Shown: in pieces, positions 1-9,739 of the stretch
Layout of the letters: each line of letters begins with the position of its first letter
Numbering within the stretch: position 1 is the stretch's first letter
Assembly: GCF_024158145.1 (NCBI RefSeq)
Contig: NZ_JAMYXM010000001.1
Span: 620,001-684,000 of the forward strand
Length of the DNA: 64,000 nt
Direction of reading: 5' to 3'
From: Notoacmeibacter sp. MSK16QG-6
GTDB lineage: Bacteria; Pseudomonadota; Alphaproteobacteria; Rhizobiales; Rhizobiaceae
Position numbers and translations under genes: made by a program
The notes under the pieces: model-generated
What the model was told of the DNA's origin: nothing
Seen by the model: only the letters and a program-made list of their open reading frames with translations
Databases searched by the model: none

Positions 1-756
1 GATGCGTTTCACCGTTACAATCGCGCGGAAATGCGTGCCGAACTGGAACGTCGCTACGCGGAAAACGATTACACCTTCTCGCACTTTTCTTACGAGGCCA
101 ACGAACTTAAGGAGTTGGAGCGGGTCTTTCGTGAATACGGAGAATCCGGCACGGGCCTGACGCGCACCTATGTGCACGACGCCGAAGAGTCTGAGGCGAC
201 TGGCGTGCCGCCAGGCGAATTCACAGCATGGACCCCCTTCCCGGAAGGTTCCGACCTTCTCTTCTACGAAGGGCTTCACGGTTCGGTCGTCAATGACGAC
301 GTCGATCTGCCAGCGCTCGCCGACCTCAAGATCGGTGTCGTGCCGGTCATCAATCTGGAGTGGATCCAGAAGATCCATCGCGACCGGGAGTCGCGGGGCT
401 ACACGACCGAGGCCGTGACCGATGTCATCCTGCGGCGCATGCACGCCTATGTGCACTGCATCTGCCCGCAATTTACGGAAACCGACATCAACTTTCAGCG
501 CGTGCCGATGGTGGACACGTCCAACCCGTTCGTCGCCCGGTGGATTCCGACACCAGATGAGAGCCTGATCGTTATCCGGTTCAAAAATCCGCGCGGGATC
601 GACTTCCCCTATCTGACCTCAATGGTCGCCGGTTCCTGGATGAGCCGCGCCAATTCCATTGTCGTGCCGGGCAACAAGCTCGATCTGGCGATGCAGCTCA
701 TCCTCACGCCACTCATCGAACGCCTTGTCACGATCGGCCGCAAACAGCGCGCGTAA
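1..756 (+). CDS. cbbP: Phosphoribulokinase, C-terminal part (5' end outside window)
   Basis: Phosphorylates ribulose 5-phosphate to ribulose 1,5-bisphosphate, the CO2 acceptor of the Calvin cycle. The frame is open from the first base; 251 residues are visible. They match proteobacterial type I phosphoribulokinase, for example [11 protein letters not shown] at the left edge, [45 protein letters not shown] and [16 protein letters not shown]. By alignment from memory with the Rhodobacter enzyme (about 290 residues), the first visible Asp is the catalytic Asp42, so about 41 residues including the P-loop lie upstream. The stop is 16 bp before transketolase, consistent with one operon. The ATG at 31 is internal and not a start. 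Confidence 0.95.
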   Translation, partial: DAFHRYNRAEMRAELERRYAENDYTFSHFSYEANELKELERVFREYGESGTGLTRTYVHDAEESEATGVPPGEFTAWTPFPEGSDLLFYEGLHGSVVNDDVDLPALADLKIGVVPVINLEWIQKIHRDRESRGYTTEAVTDVILRRMHAYVHCICPQFTETDINFQRVPMVDTSNPFVARWIPTPDESLIVIRFKNPRGIDFPYLTSMVAGSWMSRANSIVVPGNKLDLAMQLILTPLIERLVTIGRKQRA

Positions 757-772
757 AGGAAGGATTCCTCTG

Positions 773-2749
773 ATGAATGCTCCCATGAAATCCGCAGACG
801 AACGCAGCATGGCGAACGCCATTCGCGCATTGGCGATGGATGCGGTACAGGCTGCCAATTCCGGTCATCCCGGCATGCCGATGGGCATGGCCGACGTCGC
901 GACGGTCCTGTTCAACCGCTTCATCAAAATCGATCCAGCCGCGCCGGGCTGGGCCAACCGGGATCGCTTCGTGCTGTCGGCCGGACATGGGTCGATGCTG
1001 CTCTACGCAATCAATCACCTGCTCGGCTATGACGATATGGATATCGATCAGCTGCGCAGTTTCCGGCAATTTCACAGCCGTACGGCGGGCCACCCTGAAT
1101 ATGGTCACGCGAAGGGCGTCGAGGTTACGACCGGACCTCTCGGTCAGGGGCTCGCGACCGCTGTCGGCATGGCGTTGTCGGAGAGGCTGGGAAATGCCAG
1201 GTTCGGCGATCTCATCGACTATTTCACATACACGATCGCTGGCGATGGCTGCCTCATGGAAGGCATCAGCCATGAAGCCATCGATCTGGCCGGCCATCTC
1301 AAACTCGGTCATCTGATCGTCTGCTGGGACGACAACCGCATCACCATCGATGGCGACACGGATCTGTCGACTTCGATGGATCAGAAACAGCGTTTCGCCG
1401 CTGCGGGCTGGCACGTTCTGTCGGTCGATGGTCACGACCGGGGACAGATCGCCGCGGCCATCGAGGAAGCGCGCAACGATCCGCGGCCTTCGCTTATCGC
1501 CTGCCGCACGATCATCGGGTTCGGCGCGCCGGGTAAACAGGGCAGCCACGACGTTCACGGCGCACCCTTGGGCGACGACGAGATCGCCGCCACCCGCAAA
1601 CATATCGAGTGGAGTCACGAGCCCTTCGACATTCCCGACGCGGTTTACGCCGACTGGCGGGAGATTGCTCTCCGAGGAGCGGACGCCCATGGGCAATGGC
1701 GCGAGCGCTGCGCTGCGTCCGATCAGAATGGCTCGCTTCAGGCCCATCTGGAGCGTGACACAGCGCCTCTCGCCGAAGCCATGGCTGCCTACAAGGCAAA
1801 ATTGGCTGAAGACATGCCGAAGGTCGCCACGCGGAAGGCCAGTCAAATGGCGCTTGAAGTGGTCAACGTCGCGCTGGATTTCACCATTGGCGGCTCTGCC
1901 GACCTGACCGGTTCGAATCTCACCCATACCAAAGGCCTTCAGCCTGTCAGTGCGGGCGATTTCTCCGGCCGCTACATCCATTACGGTATCCGCGAGTTCG
2001 GCATGTGCGCCGCGATGAACGGCATCGCATTGTCAGGCCTTTTCCACCCTTATGGCGGAACGTTTCTGGTCTTCGCCGACTATGCCCGGCCCGCGATCCG
2101 GCTTGCGGCGCTGATGGGTGTGCCGACGACATTCGTGATGACCCACGACTCCATCGGTCTCGGCGAGGACGGGCCGACCCATCAGCCGGTCGAAACGCTA
2201 GCCTCGCTGCGCGCCATTCCGAACCTGACGGTCCTTCGGCCCTGTGACGCGATGGAGACGGCGGAGGCATGGGAACTGGCGGTCAATTCGTCGAAGACCC
2301 CGGTCCTGCTCGCCCTCTCTCGTCAGGGTCTGCCGGCGGTGCGGGCGGAAGCGAGCAAGGATAATCTGACTGCAAAAGGCGCGTACGTGCTGAGACCCGC
2401 CGAAGGCGATAATCAGTTGACGTTGATCGCCACCGGTTCGGAAGTGGAAATCGCGCTCAACGCCGCAGACATGCTGGCAGATAAAGGAATAGCGGCCACC
2501 GTCGTCTCGGCTCCCTCATTCGAGCTTTTTGCGGAACAGCCGGAAGGCTATCGCCGCGCGGTTCTGGGCGATGCTCCCAGAATTGGAATCGAAGCAGCGC
2601 TTCGCGCCGGTTGGGACGAGATTTTACGGCCTGAAGACGGGTTTATCGGCATGACCGGCTTTGGCGCTTCGGCTCCCGCTCCCGACCTCTACCAGCATTT
2701 CGGAATCACGGCGGAAGCGGTGGTGAAAACCGCTCTCGATCTGATCTGA
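773..2749 (+). CDS. cbbT: Transketolase
   Basis: Thiamine-diphosphate enzyme that moves two-carbon units between sugar phosphates in the regenerative part of the Calvin cycle. The 658-residue product has normal length. [10 protein letters not shown] occurs near residue 31, GHGSMLLY near 71, and the ThDP motif starts with GDG at about 157-159 and ends with Asn at about 188. The C-terminal pyrimidine-binding domain has the [20 protein letters not shown] segment. The ATG at 773 follows a purine-rich AAGGAAGG ribosome site; an open frame upstream of it overlaps cbbP and is not likely coding. It sits 16 bp after cbbP and 32 bp before gap. Confidence 0.95.
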   Translation: MNAPMKSADERSMANAIRALAMDAVQAANSGHPGMPMGMADVATVLFNRFIKIDPAAPGWANRDRFVLSAGHGSMLLYAINHLLGYDDMDIDQLRSFRQFHSRTAGHPEYGHAKGVEVTTGPLGQGLATAVGMALSERLGNARFGDLIDYFTYTIAGDGCLMEGISHEAIDLAGHLKLGHLIVCWDDNRITIDGDTDLSTSMDQKQRFAAAGWHVLSVDGHDRGQIAAAIEEARNDPRPSLIACRTIIGFGAPGKQGSHDVHGAPLGDDEIAATRKHIEWSHEPFDIPDAVYADWREIALRGADAHGQWRERCAASDQNGSLQAHLERDTAPLAEAMAAYKAKLAEDMPKVATRKASQMALEVVNVALDFTIGGSADLTGSNLTHTKGLQPVSAGDFSGRYIHYGIREFGMCAAMNGIALSGLFHPYGGTFLVFADYARPAIRLAALMGVPTTFVMTHDSIGLGEDGPTHQPVETLASLRAIPNLTVLRPCDAMETAEAWELAVNSSKTPVLLALSRQGLPAVRAEASKDNLTAKGAYVLRPAEGDNQLTLIATGSEVEIALNAADMLADKGIAATVVSAPSFELFAEQPEGYRRAVLGDAPRIGIEAALRAGWDEILRPEDGFIGMTGFGASAPAPDLYQHFGITAEAVVKTALDLI

Positions 2750-2781
2750 AACGTAAAACTACTCAATAGAAAGCGGATCCT

Positions 2782-3789
2782 ATGACTGTTCGTGTTGCTA
2801 TAAACGGCTTCGGCCGTATCGGGCGAAATGTGCTTCGCGCTATCGTGGAATCGGGTCGCACCGACATTGAAGTCGCCGCGATCAACGATCTCGGCCCGGT
2901 CGATACCAATGCCCATCTAATCCGGTTCGACTCCATTCACGGCCGTTTTCCCGGAACCGTCGAGACCGGCAAAGACAGCATCGATATCGGACGCGGACCG
3001 ATCAAGGTCACTGCGCTTCGCAATCCAAGCGAACTCCCCTGGGGCGAACTGGACGTCGATGTGGTGATGGAGTGCACGGGCATCTTCACCGCCAAGGAGA
3101 AGGCGTCGATGCATCTGGATGCCGGCGCCAAGCGCGTGCTGGTCTCCGCACCGGCCTCGGGCGCCGACAAGACCATCGTCTACGGCGTCAATCACGACAC
3201 GCTGACCAAGGACGATCTGGTCGTCTCCAACGCGTCCTGCACGACCAACTGCCTGTCGCCGGTCGCCAAGGTGCTGAACGATGTCATCGGCATCGAAAAG
3301 GGCATGATGACGACGATCCACTCCTATACGGGCGACCAGCCGACGCTGGACACGATGCACAAGGATCTCTACCGCGCCCGCGCCGCGGCGATGAGCATGA
3401 TCCCGACCTCGACCGGCGCGGCCAAGGCGGTCGGCCTGGTTCTGCCGGAACTGAACGGCAAGCTCGACGGCTTCGCCATGCGGGTGCCGACGCCGAATGT
3501 CTCGGTGGTGGATCTGAAGTTCATCGCTGGCAAATCGACCAGCGTCGATGAGATCAACGATGCGATCCGCAATGCGGCCAATGGCGATCTGAAGGGCGTT
3601 CTGTCGTTTACCGATGCGCCGAATGTCTCCATCGACTTCAACCACAATCCGCATTCGTCGATCTTCCATATGGACCAGACCAAGGTGATGGACGGTACGT
3701 TCTGTTCGATCCTTTCCTGGTACGACAATGAATGGGGCTTCTCCAACCGCATGGCCGATACAGCCGTCGCAATGGGAGAATTGCTGTGA
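2782..3789 (+). CDS. gap: Glyceraldehyde-3-phosphate dehydrogenase, type I
   Basis: Interconverts 1,3-bisphosphoglycerate and glyceraldehyde 3-phosphate; in this operon it presumably works in the reductive direction for carbon fixation. The 335-residue product carries the Rossmann start NGFGRIGRN, the catalytic motif SNASCTTNC with the nucleophile at Cys153, and the C-terminal [13 protein letters not shown]. An Asn-Asp pair follows the second strand (AINDLG), a pattern usual in NAD-using forms, so cofactor use cannot be settled by eye. It overlaps the GTG start of pgk by 4 bp, which points to translational coupling. Confidence 0.95.
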   Translation: MTVRVAINGFGRIGRNVLRAIVESGRTDIEVAAINDLGPVDTNAHLIRFDSIHGRFPGTVETGKDSIDIGRGPIKVTALRNPSELPWGELDVDVVMECTGIFTAKEKASMHLDAGAKRVLVSAPASGADKTIVYGVNHDTLTKDDLVVSNASCTTNCLSPVAKVLNDVIGIEKGMMTTIHSYTGDQPTLDTMHKDLYRARAAAMSMIPTSTGAAKAVGLVLPELNGKLDGFAMRVPTPNVSVVDLKFIAGKSTSVDEINDAIRNAANGDLKGVLSFTDAPNVSIDFNHNPHSSIFHMDQTKVMDGTFCSILSWYDNEWGFSNRMADTAVAMGELL

Positions 3790-4991
3790 TCTCGGCGATC
3801 ACCGACCAGCCAGTCAGTGGCAAACGCCTTCTGGTGCGCGCCGATCTGAACGTGCCCATGGACAATGGGCGCATCACCGACGGGACCCGTATCGAGCGTT
3901 TCGCTCAGGGGATGAAACCTTTATTGGCTGAGGGCGCGCAACTGGTCGTGCTCACCCATTTCGGCCGACCGAGGCCGGGTGGCCAAAACGCTGAGTTTTC
4001 GGTCGAAAAACTTCTGCCTGCGCTTCGCGAAGCGTTGGGCACCGAGGTCGACTTCATTTCGTCGGCCTTTGGGCCTGAAGCACAGGAGGCGGCCGACTGT
4101 CTGCGCAACGGCAAGGTTCTGCTTGTCGAAAATCTCCGCTTCGAGGCGGGTGAAACCGTCAACGATACCGACTTCGCTTCCGCACTCGCACAACTGGGCG
4201 ACTGCTATGTAAACGACGCCTTCTCGGTGTCACATCGCGCTCATGCCTCGACCGAGGCGCTGGCCCACATGATGCCTGCATTCGCCGGGCCGTTGCTGCT
4301 GGAAGAGCTGAATGCCCTGCAATCCGCTCTCGAAGCGCCCGAACGACCTTCTGTCGCCATTGTCAGCGGCGCAAAGGTTTCGACCAAGATCGCTGTCCTG
4401 AAAAACCTCGTCCAGAAGGTCGATCACGTGATCGTCGGCGGCGGCATGGCGAATACGTTTCTGTTCGCCGACGGCGCTCCCATGGGCAAGTCGCTGCATG
4501 AAGCCGATCAGATCGACACGGTTGCGGAGATTCGCGCTGCAGCCGAAAAATCTGGATGCACCATCCATGTGCAGTCCGACTGCGCGGTCGCCCGGGAATT
4601 CCGCGCCGGCGCCGACCGGCAAATTGTACCGGCTGACGCCTGCCCAGACGATGCAATGATCCTCGATGCCGGCCCGGACGCCGTGGAGGCGTTCTCCGAG
4701 GTTCTCAGCCAGGCGAAGACGATTCTTTGGAACGGCCCGCTTGGCGCGTTTGAGATGCCGCCTTTCGATACCGCGACCAACGCGCTGGCGAGGAAAGCTG
4801 CAGAACTTACCCAAAGCGGCAACACCGTCAGCGTGGCTGGCGGGGGCGACACGGTCGCCGCGCTTAACAGCGCCGGCGTCGCCAACGACTTCACCTATGT
4901 GTCCTCAGCCGGGGGCGCGTTTCTTGAATGGCTGGAGGGACGCACGCTTCCAGGCATCGCGGCGCTGACGCGCCAGAGCGAAAAGGCATAA
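3786..4991 (+). CDS. pgk: Phosphoglycerate kinase
   Basis: Transfers phosphate between ATP and 3-phosphoglycerate. The 401-residue product has the family signature [11 protein letters not shown] near the N-terminus, [43 protein letters not shown] and the nucleotide loop [12 protein letters not shown] chose the GTG at 3786, inside the gap stop region (GTGA), because family homology begins there and a GGGAGA ribosome site lies just upstream. An in-frame ATG at 3732 would add 18 unrelated residues inside gap. Only 3 bp separate it from the aldolase gene. Confidence 0.95.
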   Translation: MISAITDQPVSGKRLLVRADLNVPMDNGRITDGTRIERFAQGMKPLLAEGAQLVVLTHFGRPRPGGQNAEFSVEKLLPALREALGTEVDFISSAFGPEAQEAADCLRNGKVLLVENLRFEAGETVNDTDFASALAQLGDCYVNDAFSVSHRAHASTEALAHMMPAFAGPLLLEELNALQSALEAPERPSVAIVSGAKVSTKIAVLKNLVQKVDHVIVGGGMANTFLFADGAPMGKSLHEADQIDTVAEIRAAAEKSGCTIHVQSDCAVAREFRAGADRQIVPADACPDDAMILDAGPDAVEAFSEVLSQAKTILWNGPLGAFEMPPFDTATNALARKAAELTQSGNTVSVAGGGDTVAALNSAGVANDFTYVSSAGGAFLEWLEGRTLPGIAALTRQSEKA

Positions 4992-4994
4992 CAC

Positions 4995-6044
4995 ATGGCA
5001 TTCGTTACTCTGAGACAGTTGCTCGATCACGCTGCAGAAAACAGCTATGGCGTGCCGGCCTTCAACATCAACAATATGGAACAGGGCGTCGCAATCATGC
5101 AGGCGGCCGATGCCAGCGACGCTCCGGTCATCCTGCAGGCCAGCCGGGGGGCGCGCTCCTATGCCGGCGACGTGATGCTGCGTCATATCGTCACCGCGCT
5201 CGTCGAAATGTTTCCGAACATCCCGGTCGTGCTTCATCAGGACCATGGCAACAATGAAGCGACCTGCCTAACCGCCCTGCAGCAGGGCTTCACCTCGGTC
5301 ATGATGGATGGATCGCTGCTGGCGGATATGAAAACGCCGGCATCGTATGAGTATAATGTCGATATCAGCCGGCGTGTCGCGGAGATGGCCCATTGGGTGG
5401 GCGCATCGGTCGAAGGCGAACTCGGCGTGCTGGGAAGCCTGGAGACCGGCGAAGCTTCGGAGGAAGATGGATCGGGCGCGGAAGGCAAACTGTCCATGGA
5501 CATGTTGCTGACCGATCCCGATCAGGCCAAGGATTTTGTCTCCAAGACCAAGGTCGACGCGCTCGCTATTGCCTGCGGCACGTCGCATGGCGCCTACAAG
5601 TTCAGCCGCAAGCCGACCGGCGATATTCTTGCCATGGATCAGATCGCCGCCATCCACGAAAAAATCCCTCATGTGCATCTGGTGATGCACGGATCGTCTT
5701 CCGTGCCGCAGCAGCTGCAGGATCTTATCAACGAGAATGGCGGCGAAATGCCGCAAACCTACGGCGTGCCTGTCGAGGAGATCGTGCGCGGCATCAAGCA
5801 TGGCGTGCGGAAGGTCAATATCGACACGGATCTTCGCATGGCGATTACGGGACAGATGCGAAAGGTGGCCAAGAGCAATGCGCGCGAATTCGATCCGCGC
5901 AAGTTCATGCTTCCTGCGATGGACGAATTGAAGTCGCTCTGTAAGGGCCGTTACGAAGCGTTCGGCGCGGCGGGTATGGCCAGCAAGATCGACCCTATTC
6001 CGCTCGACGATATGGCGCGTCGTTACAGCGACGGTTCGCTGTAA
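4995..6044 (+). CDS. cbbA: Fructose-bisphosphate aldolase, class II (Calvin subtype)
   Basis: Zinc-dependent aldolase condensing dihydroxyacetone phosphate with glyceraldehyde 3-phosphate, and with erythrose 4-phosphate for the sedoheptulose branch of the Calvin cycle. The 349-residue product shows [10 protein letters not shown] near the N-terminus, the metal-site [40 protein letters not shown] and [11 protein letters not shown]. Such sequences belong to the CbbA-type class IIA group found in autotrophic proteobacteria. The gene begins 3 bp after pgk, and the next gene, rpe, starts 41 bp downstream. Confidence 0.95.
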   Translation: MAFVTLRQLLDHAAENSYGVPAFNINNMEQGVAIMQAADASDAPVILQASRGARSYAGDVMLRHIVTALVEMFPNIPVVLHQDHGNNEATCLTALQQGFTSVMMDGSLLADMKTPASYEYNVDISRRVAEMAHWVGASVEGELGVLGSLETGEASEEDGSGAEGKLSMDMLLTDPDQAKDFVSKTKVDALAIACGTSHGAYKFSRKPTGDILAMDQIAAIHEKIPHVHLVMHGSSSVPQQLQDLINENGGEMPQTYGVPVEEIVRGIKHGVRKVNIDTDLRMAITGQMRKVAKSNAREFDPRKFMLPAMDELKSLCKGRYEAFGAAGMASKIDPIPLDDMARRYSDGSL

Positions 6045-6085
6045 CGCCAGACACTCGCCACTGACCGGCCCTGGAGGACCAGCAC

Positions 6086-6790
6086 ATGGAATTCAATCGT
6101 GACGTCAAGATCGCCCCTTCGATCCTATCGGCGGATTTCGCCGATTTCGGCAGGGAGATCGAGGCCGTGGAATCCCAGGGCGCGGACTGGGTTCATGTCG
6201 ACGTGATGGACGGGCACTTCGTGCCGAACCTGACCTTCGGGCCGCCCGCCGTCAAAGCATTCCGCCGCCACGTTAAGACCGTGATGGACGTCCACCTCAT
6301 GATCGCGCCGGTCGACCCTTATATCGACGCTTACGCCGATGCCGGTGCGGATATCCTCACGGCGCATGTCGAGGCCGGTCCTCATATTCACCGGACGCTT
6401 CAGGCTATTCGCGGCGCCGGTATGAAGGCCGGGGTCGCGCTCAATCCTGGCACGCCGGCGGAAGCCGTGGCCCATCTACTGGACCTCGTCGATCTGGTCT
6501 GCGTGATGACCGTGAACCCCGGTTTCGGCGGCCAGAGTTTTCTCGACATGACCGACAAGATACGCCGGCTGCGCGAGATGATCGGCGATCGCGAGACACA
6601 TATCGAAATCGACGGTGGAGTCGATCCGAAAACCGCGCCTGTCGTCCGGGAAGCCGGCGCCGACGTGCTCGTTGCCGGCTCCGGCGTGTTCCGAGGCGGA
6701 TCGGTGCAAAATCCATCGGTTTACGGAGACAATATTCGTGCTATCCGCGAGGCAGCCGAGGCATCGAACCCCTATCCGTTCAATCGCTGA
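6086..6790 (+). CDS. rpe: Ribulose-phosphate 3-epimerase
   Basis: Epimerises xylulose 5-phosphate to ribulose 5-phosphate, feeding the phosphoribulokinase encoded first in this operon. The 234-residue TIM-barrel protein shows [13 protein letters not shown], the catalytic [14 protein letters not shown], the VHLMI segment, [12 protein letters not shown] and [10 protein letters not shown], all canonical. The ATG at 6086 has a GGAGG ribosome site about 8 bases upstream. In cbb operons this gene is usually called cbbE. Here it directly follows cbbA, with no RubisCO genes between. Confidence 0.95.
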   Translation: MEFNRDVKIAPSILSADFADFGREIEAVESQGADWVHVDVMDGHFVPNLTFGPPAVKAFRRHVKTVMDVHLMIAPVDPYIDAYADAGADILTAHVEAGPHIHRTLQAIRGAGMKAGVALNPGTPAEAVAHLLDLVDLVCVMTVNPGFGGQSFLDMTDKIRRLREMIGDRETHIEIDGGVDPKTAPVVREAGADVLVAGSGVFRGGSVQNPSVYGDNIRAIREAAEASNPYPFNR

Positions 6791-6839
6791 GCCGCTACTC
6801 CGCGCCAGCCCATCCCTCCAAATGAAAGACGCCTGACGA

Positions 6840-7496
6840 ATGGCCCGTATCGTTTTCGACCTCGATGGCACGCTGATCGATAGCGCCCCGGATATTCGTC
6901 AGATGGCGAATACCATCCTTGGGGGCGAAGGTCGCGCTCCGATCACTCTGGAGCAAACCAGAGAATTCATCGGCGACGGGATCGGTGTCTTCATCGAGAA
7001 GATGCGCAAGGCGCGCAACATTCCGGACACCGAACAGGACCGGCTGAAACAGGCCTTCATAAACAGCTACGGCGATGCCGTGCACCTGACGATTCCATAT
7101 CCTGGAGTTGCGGACGCGCTGGAACGGCTGATCGCGGCGGGCCATTCTCTGGGCGTTTGCACCAACAAGCCGATCGCGCCCTGCCGCGCGGTGTTGAGGC
7201 ATCTCGACCTGCTGGACTATTTCGCAACGGTGTGGGGCGGCGACAGCCTTCCGACGCACAAGCCCGACCCCGCACCGCTCCATGCCGCTTTCGATGCCCT
7301 GCCGGATGGGCCGCGCATCTATGTAGGCGACAGCGAAGTGGATGCTGAAACGGCAGCACGCGCCGAGGTGCCGTTCGTGCTGTTCACTGAAGGATATCGC
7401 AAGACCACCGTCGAACAGATGCCCTATAACGTCACAATCTCGGATTACGCCGGGTTGGACGAAGCGGTCGCGACGATTCTGACGCAATCGAAATGA
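6840..7496 (+). CDS. cbbZ: Phosphoglycolate phosphatase (HAD family)
   Basis: Dephosphorylates 2-phosphoglycolate, the toxic product of RubisCO oxygenation. HAD motif I is FDLDGTLIDSAPDI at the N-terminus, motif II is CTNKP, the motif III lysine lies in PTHKPDP and motif IV is VGDSEVDAETA; the helical cap follows motif I, as in Gph/CbbZ. The length of 218 residues is typical. The assignment to phosphoglycolate rests on sequence type plus the cbb setting. No strong ribosome site precedes the ATG. The stop overlaps the cbbY start by 4 bp (ATGA). Confidence 0.88.
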   Translation: MARIVFDLDGTLIDSAPDIRQMANTILGGEGRAPITLEQTREFIGDGIGVFIEKMRKARNIPDTEQDRLKQAFINSYGDAVHLTIPYPGVADALERLIAAGHSLGVCTNKPIAPCRAVLRHLDLLDYFATVWGGDSLPTHKPDPAPLHAAFDALPDGPRIYVGDSEVDAETAARAEVPFVLFTEGYRKTTVEQMPYNVTISDYAGLDEAVATILTQSK

Positions 7497-8176
7497 GCGT
7501 TGAAGCCCTCATTTTCGATGTCGATGGTACGCTTGCCGAGACCGAAGAAGCCCATCGCCAGGCCTTCAATGCCATTTTCGAGCAGTACGGTCTGGATTGG
7601 CACTGGAGCATCCATGACTATACACGGTTGCTGGAAGTGACGGGCGGCAAGGAGCGGATGCGGCACTTCCGTGATATCAACGGCAGGAGCGAGCCGGACG
7701 ATGCCGAAATCCGGCTCATGCATAGTCAGAAGACGGATCGCTACGCAGCAATCCTGTCGAAGGGCGCTCTGCCGTTACGGGCAGGCGTAAAGACGCTCAT
7801 CGAGAAAGCTCGCAATGCGGGGCTGAAGACTGCCATCGCGACCACGACAAGCGGCGCCAATGTCGAGGCGCTGTGTCAGTGCTGCTGGGGTTTGCCGGCC
7901 GGGGAAATTTTCGATGCGGTCGCGGCTGGCGATGAGGTCGAGGCCAAAAAACCTGCGCCGGATGTCTATCTTCTGGTTCTTTCGCGGCTCGGCCTTTCCG
8001 CCGACAAGGCCATCGCTTTCGAGGACAGCGAAAACGGCCTGAGATCGGCGAAAGCCGCCGGCCTTCGGACTGTGGTGACGCCTTCCGCCTTCACATCGCA
8101 TCAGGACTTCAGCTCGGCAGACTGGGTTGTATCTTCGCTTGGAGCCCAAAACCTACCGCCACTGCTATCGCTATAG
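7493..8176 (+). CDS. cbbY: CbbY-type HAD phosphatase (xylulose-1,5-bisphosphatase)
   Basis: CbbY proteins remove xylulose 1,5-bisphosphate, a misfire product that inhibits RubisCO. The 227-residue product has HAD motif I as IFDVDGTLAETEEAHRQAFN, the cap residues YTRLLEVTGGKERM typical of CbbY, motif II TTTSGANV, and motif IV as AFEDSENGLRSAKAAGL. It overlaps cbbZ by 4 bp and is the last gene of the operon; the next gene, on the other strand, converges on it. No obvious intrinsic terminator lies in the 54-bp gap. Confidence 0.9.
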   Translation: MSVEALIFDVDGTLAETEEAHRQAFNAIFEQYGLDWHWSIHDYTRLLEVTGGKERMRHFRDINGRSEPDDAEIRLMHSQKTDRYAAILSKGALPLRAGVKTLIEKARNAGLKTAIATTTSGANVEALCQCCWGLPAGEIFDAVAAGDEVEAKKPAPDVYLLVLSRLGLSADKAIAFEDSENGLRSAKAAGLRTVVTPSAFTSHQDFSSADWVVSSLGAQNLPPLLSL

Positions 8177-8230
8177 TGGCCAAAGCGCGATTTGCAGAAT
8201 AAACCGGCGTAAATTGAAAATCGATCAGAG

Positions 8231-9556
8231 CTATTTCGCCCCGAACCCCGTCAGCATCGTTCGAATTGTTCTCACAATGATGACGAGATCAAGCCAGAGC
8301 GATATATTTTTGATGTAGTAAAAGTCGTAGTGCAATTTCTCCAGCACCTGGTCCGCATCCGCGACATGCCCCTGAGAAACCTGAGCCCAACCAGTTAGAC
8401 CGGGCTTAACAATATGACGGTAGCGGTAGAACGGTAGCTCTGCCGTGTACCAATCCGATAAGATTTGGGCTTCCGGTCGCGGCCCTATAATACTCATCTC
8501 GCCCTTCAAAACGTTGAAAAGCTGCGGCAACTCGTCGATACGCGTACGCCGCAGAAACTGACCGACTCGTGTGATCCGCGGATCACGATCTGCTGTCATT
8601 GCAGCCTCTCGCAAATCCGATGACGGCGGATGAGCAAGCATCGTCCGAAATTTGTACATGACAAACGGCTTGCCTCGAAAACCTGCCCGTTCCTGACGAA
8701 ATATGGCAGCGCCCTTTGAATCCAGCCTAATAACTATCCCGATGACAATCAGAATTGGCGCCAAAACGGCGATCAGCAAAAGGGCAAAAAATCGCTCCCC
8801 TAAGCTTTTCAATCTCAGGTAAAGTCCATCCGGGGATAGCGATCCAAATGTATTTTCGGATAGATGCTCTATTTCGACACGGCCAGTCAGCGCTTCCCGA
8901 ACCTGCTTGATATGAAAAACAGGCTTTCCAGAAAGCGTGCAATCGGTGATGAAATTCAGCCAGTCGTCCGAAAGGTCCGCCCTGAGGTCAGCAACTATAC
9001 CGCTTACATTCGGTAGATTTTGATTGGGATTTTTTAGCCGGATCCACTCAATTCGATCGCGGCGTCGCATATGCATCGTCAAATCGACATCGGGCAACAC
9101 AGCTAATCGTGTAAACGCACTGCGAGACGCCGCTAGCTGCAAAAAGATAAACCACGAAATTGAGAGTCCATAACTGCCGATAAACGCAAAACGACCGTAA
9201 TCTAAACGCAACAACAAAAGACCAACCGCCGCAATCGCGTAAACGGCTGAAAAAATCGGCAATACATAATAGATGGGCTCAGCGCCCGGCAAGCGTCCCA
9301 ATCGCCGGAGCGCCCACACACCAACGCCAACGCAGATAGATGTAATGAGAAGTGTGTTTAAACCATTTTCAGTTTGGATATATCGATCTAGCGCCCCACC
9401 ACTGCGAATAATTGCCGGCAAGAGGCTGCAAACGAATAGCCCGCTGGCAAGTTGAAACCGTAGACGCGAGAAAAATGGATAAAAAAGCCGCTTCTGCGTT
9501 TTAGATCCTTCCTTGAGATCAAAGGTCGCGTGGGTAAATGCTGACACTGGTGTCAT
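8231..9556 (-). CDS. Polyprenyl-phosphate sugar-1-phosphate transferase (EPS initiating enzyme)
   Basis: Likely starts exopolysaccharide synthesis by moving a sugar 1-phosphate from a nucleotide sugar to undecaprenyl phosphate at the inner membrane. The N-terminal half has about four hydrophobic segments and a soluble linker; the C-terminal half has one more membrane segment and the bacterial sugar transferase domain with RQERAGFRGKPFVMYKFRTM, RRTRIDELPQLFNVLKGEM and GPRPE. Length is 441 residues. The ATG at 9556 follows AAGG; an in-frame TTG two codons earlier is less likely. It is the last gene of the leftward EPS locus, 183 bp after the polymerase gene. The sugar specificity cannot be read from sequence. 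Base composition is richer in A+T than the flanking cbb genes. Confidence 0.88.
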   Translation of the reverse strand: MTPVSAFTHATFDLKEGSKTQKRLFYPFFSRLRFQLASGLFVCSLLPAIIRSGGALDRYIQTENGLNTLLITSICVGVGVWALRRLGRLPGAEPIYYVLPIFSAVYAIAAVGLLLLRLDYGRFAFIGSYGLSISWFIFLQLAASRSAFTRLAVLPDVDLTMHMRRRDRIEWIRLKNPNQNLPNVSGIVADLRADLSDDWLNFITDCTLSGKPVFHIKQVREALTGRVEIEHLSENTFGSLSPDGLYLRLKSLGERFFALLLIAVLAPILIVIGIVIRLDSKGAAIFRQERAGFRGKPFVMYKFRTMLAHPPSSDLREAAMTADRDPRITRVGQFLRRTRIDELPQLFNVLKGEMSIIGPRPEAQILSDWYTAELPFYRYRHIVKPGLTGWAQVSQGHVADADQVLEKLHYDFYYIKNISLWLDLVIIVRTIRTMLTGFGAK

Positions 9557-9592
9557 AGTCAACCTTTTGGCAGCCCGTGTCGCGAAGCTAGG

Positions 9593-9640
9593 GCCACATA
9601 GTTAATTTTTCGTTGCTAAAGGATAAATATTAATTGTGGC
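9593..9640. repeat. Imperfect inverted repeat upstream of the sugar transferase gene
   Basis: GCCACA at 9593-9598 and TGTGGC at 9635-9640 form the outer arms; AT-rich arms continue inward (TTAAT at 9602-9606, ATTAA at 9629-9633). It lies in the 183-bp gap between the polymerase and the sugar transferase genes, 37 bp upstream of the latter's start. It could be an operator or an mRNA hairpin. No T-tract suggests a terminator. Confidence 0.4.
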
Positions 9641-9739
9641 TAAAGTCGGTGACTTAAGCACAAAGCTTCATACGCTGACGTTTGTTAGGCACGCAAGTAC
9701 ACCAATTTGCCCTGGCGTCTGCATTATAACCTTTGAAAG

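Noticed and set aside
728..1981. A 417-codon open frame on the minus strand inside the transketolase gene
   Set aside because: It is antisense to a clear transketolase, has no recognisable motif, and long antisense frames are common in high-GC DNA.
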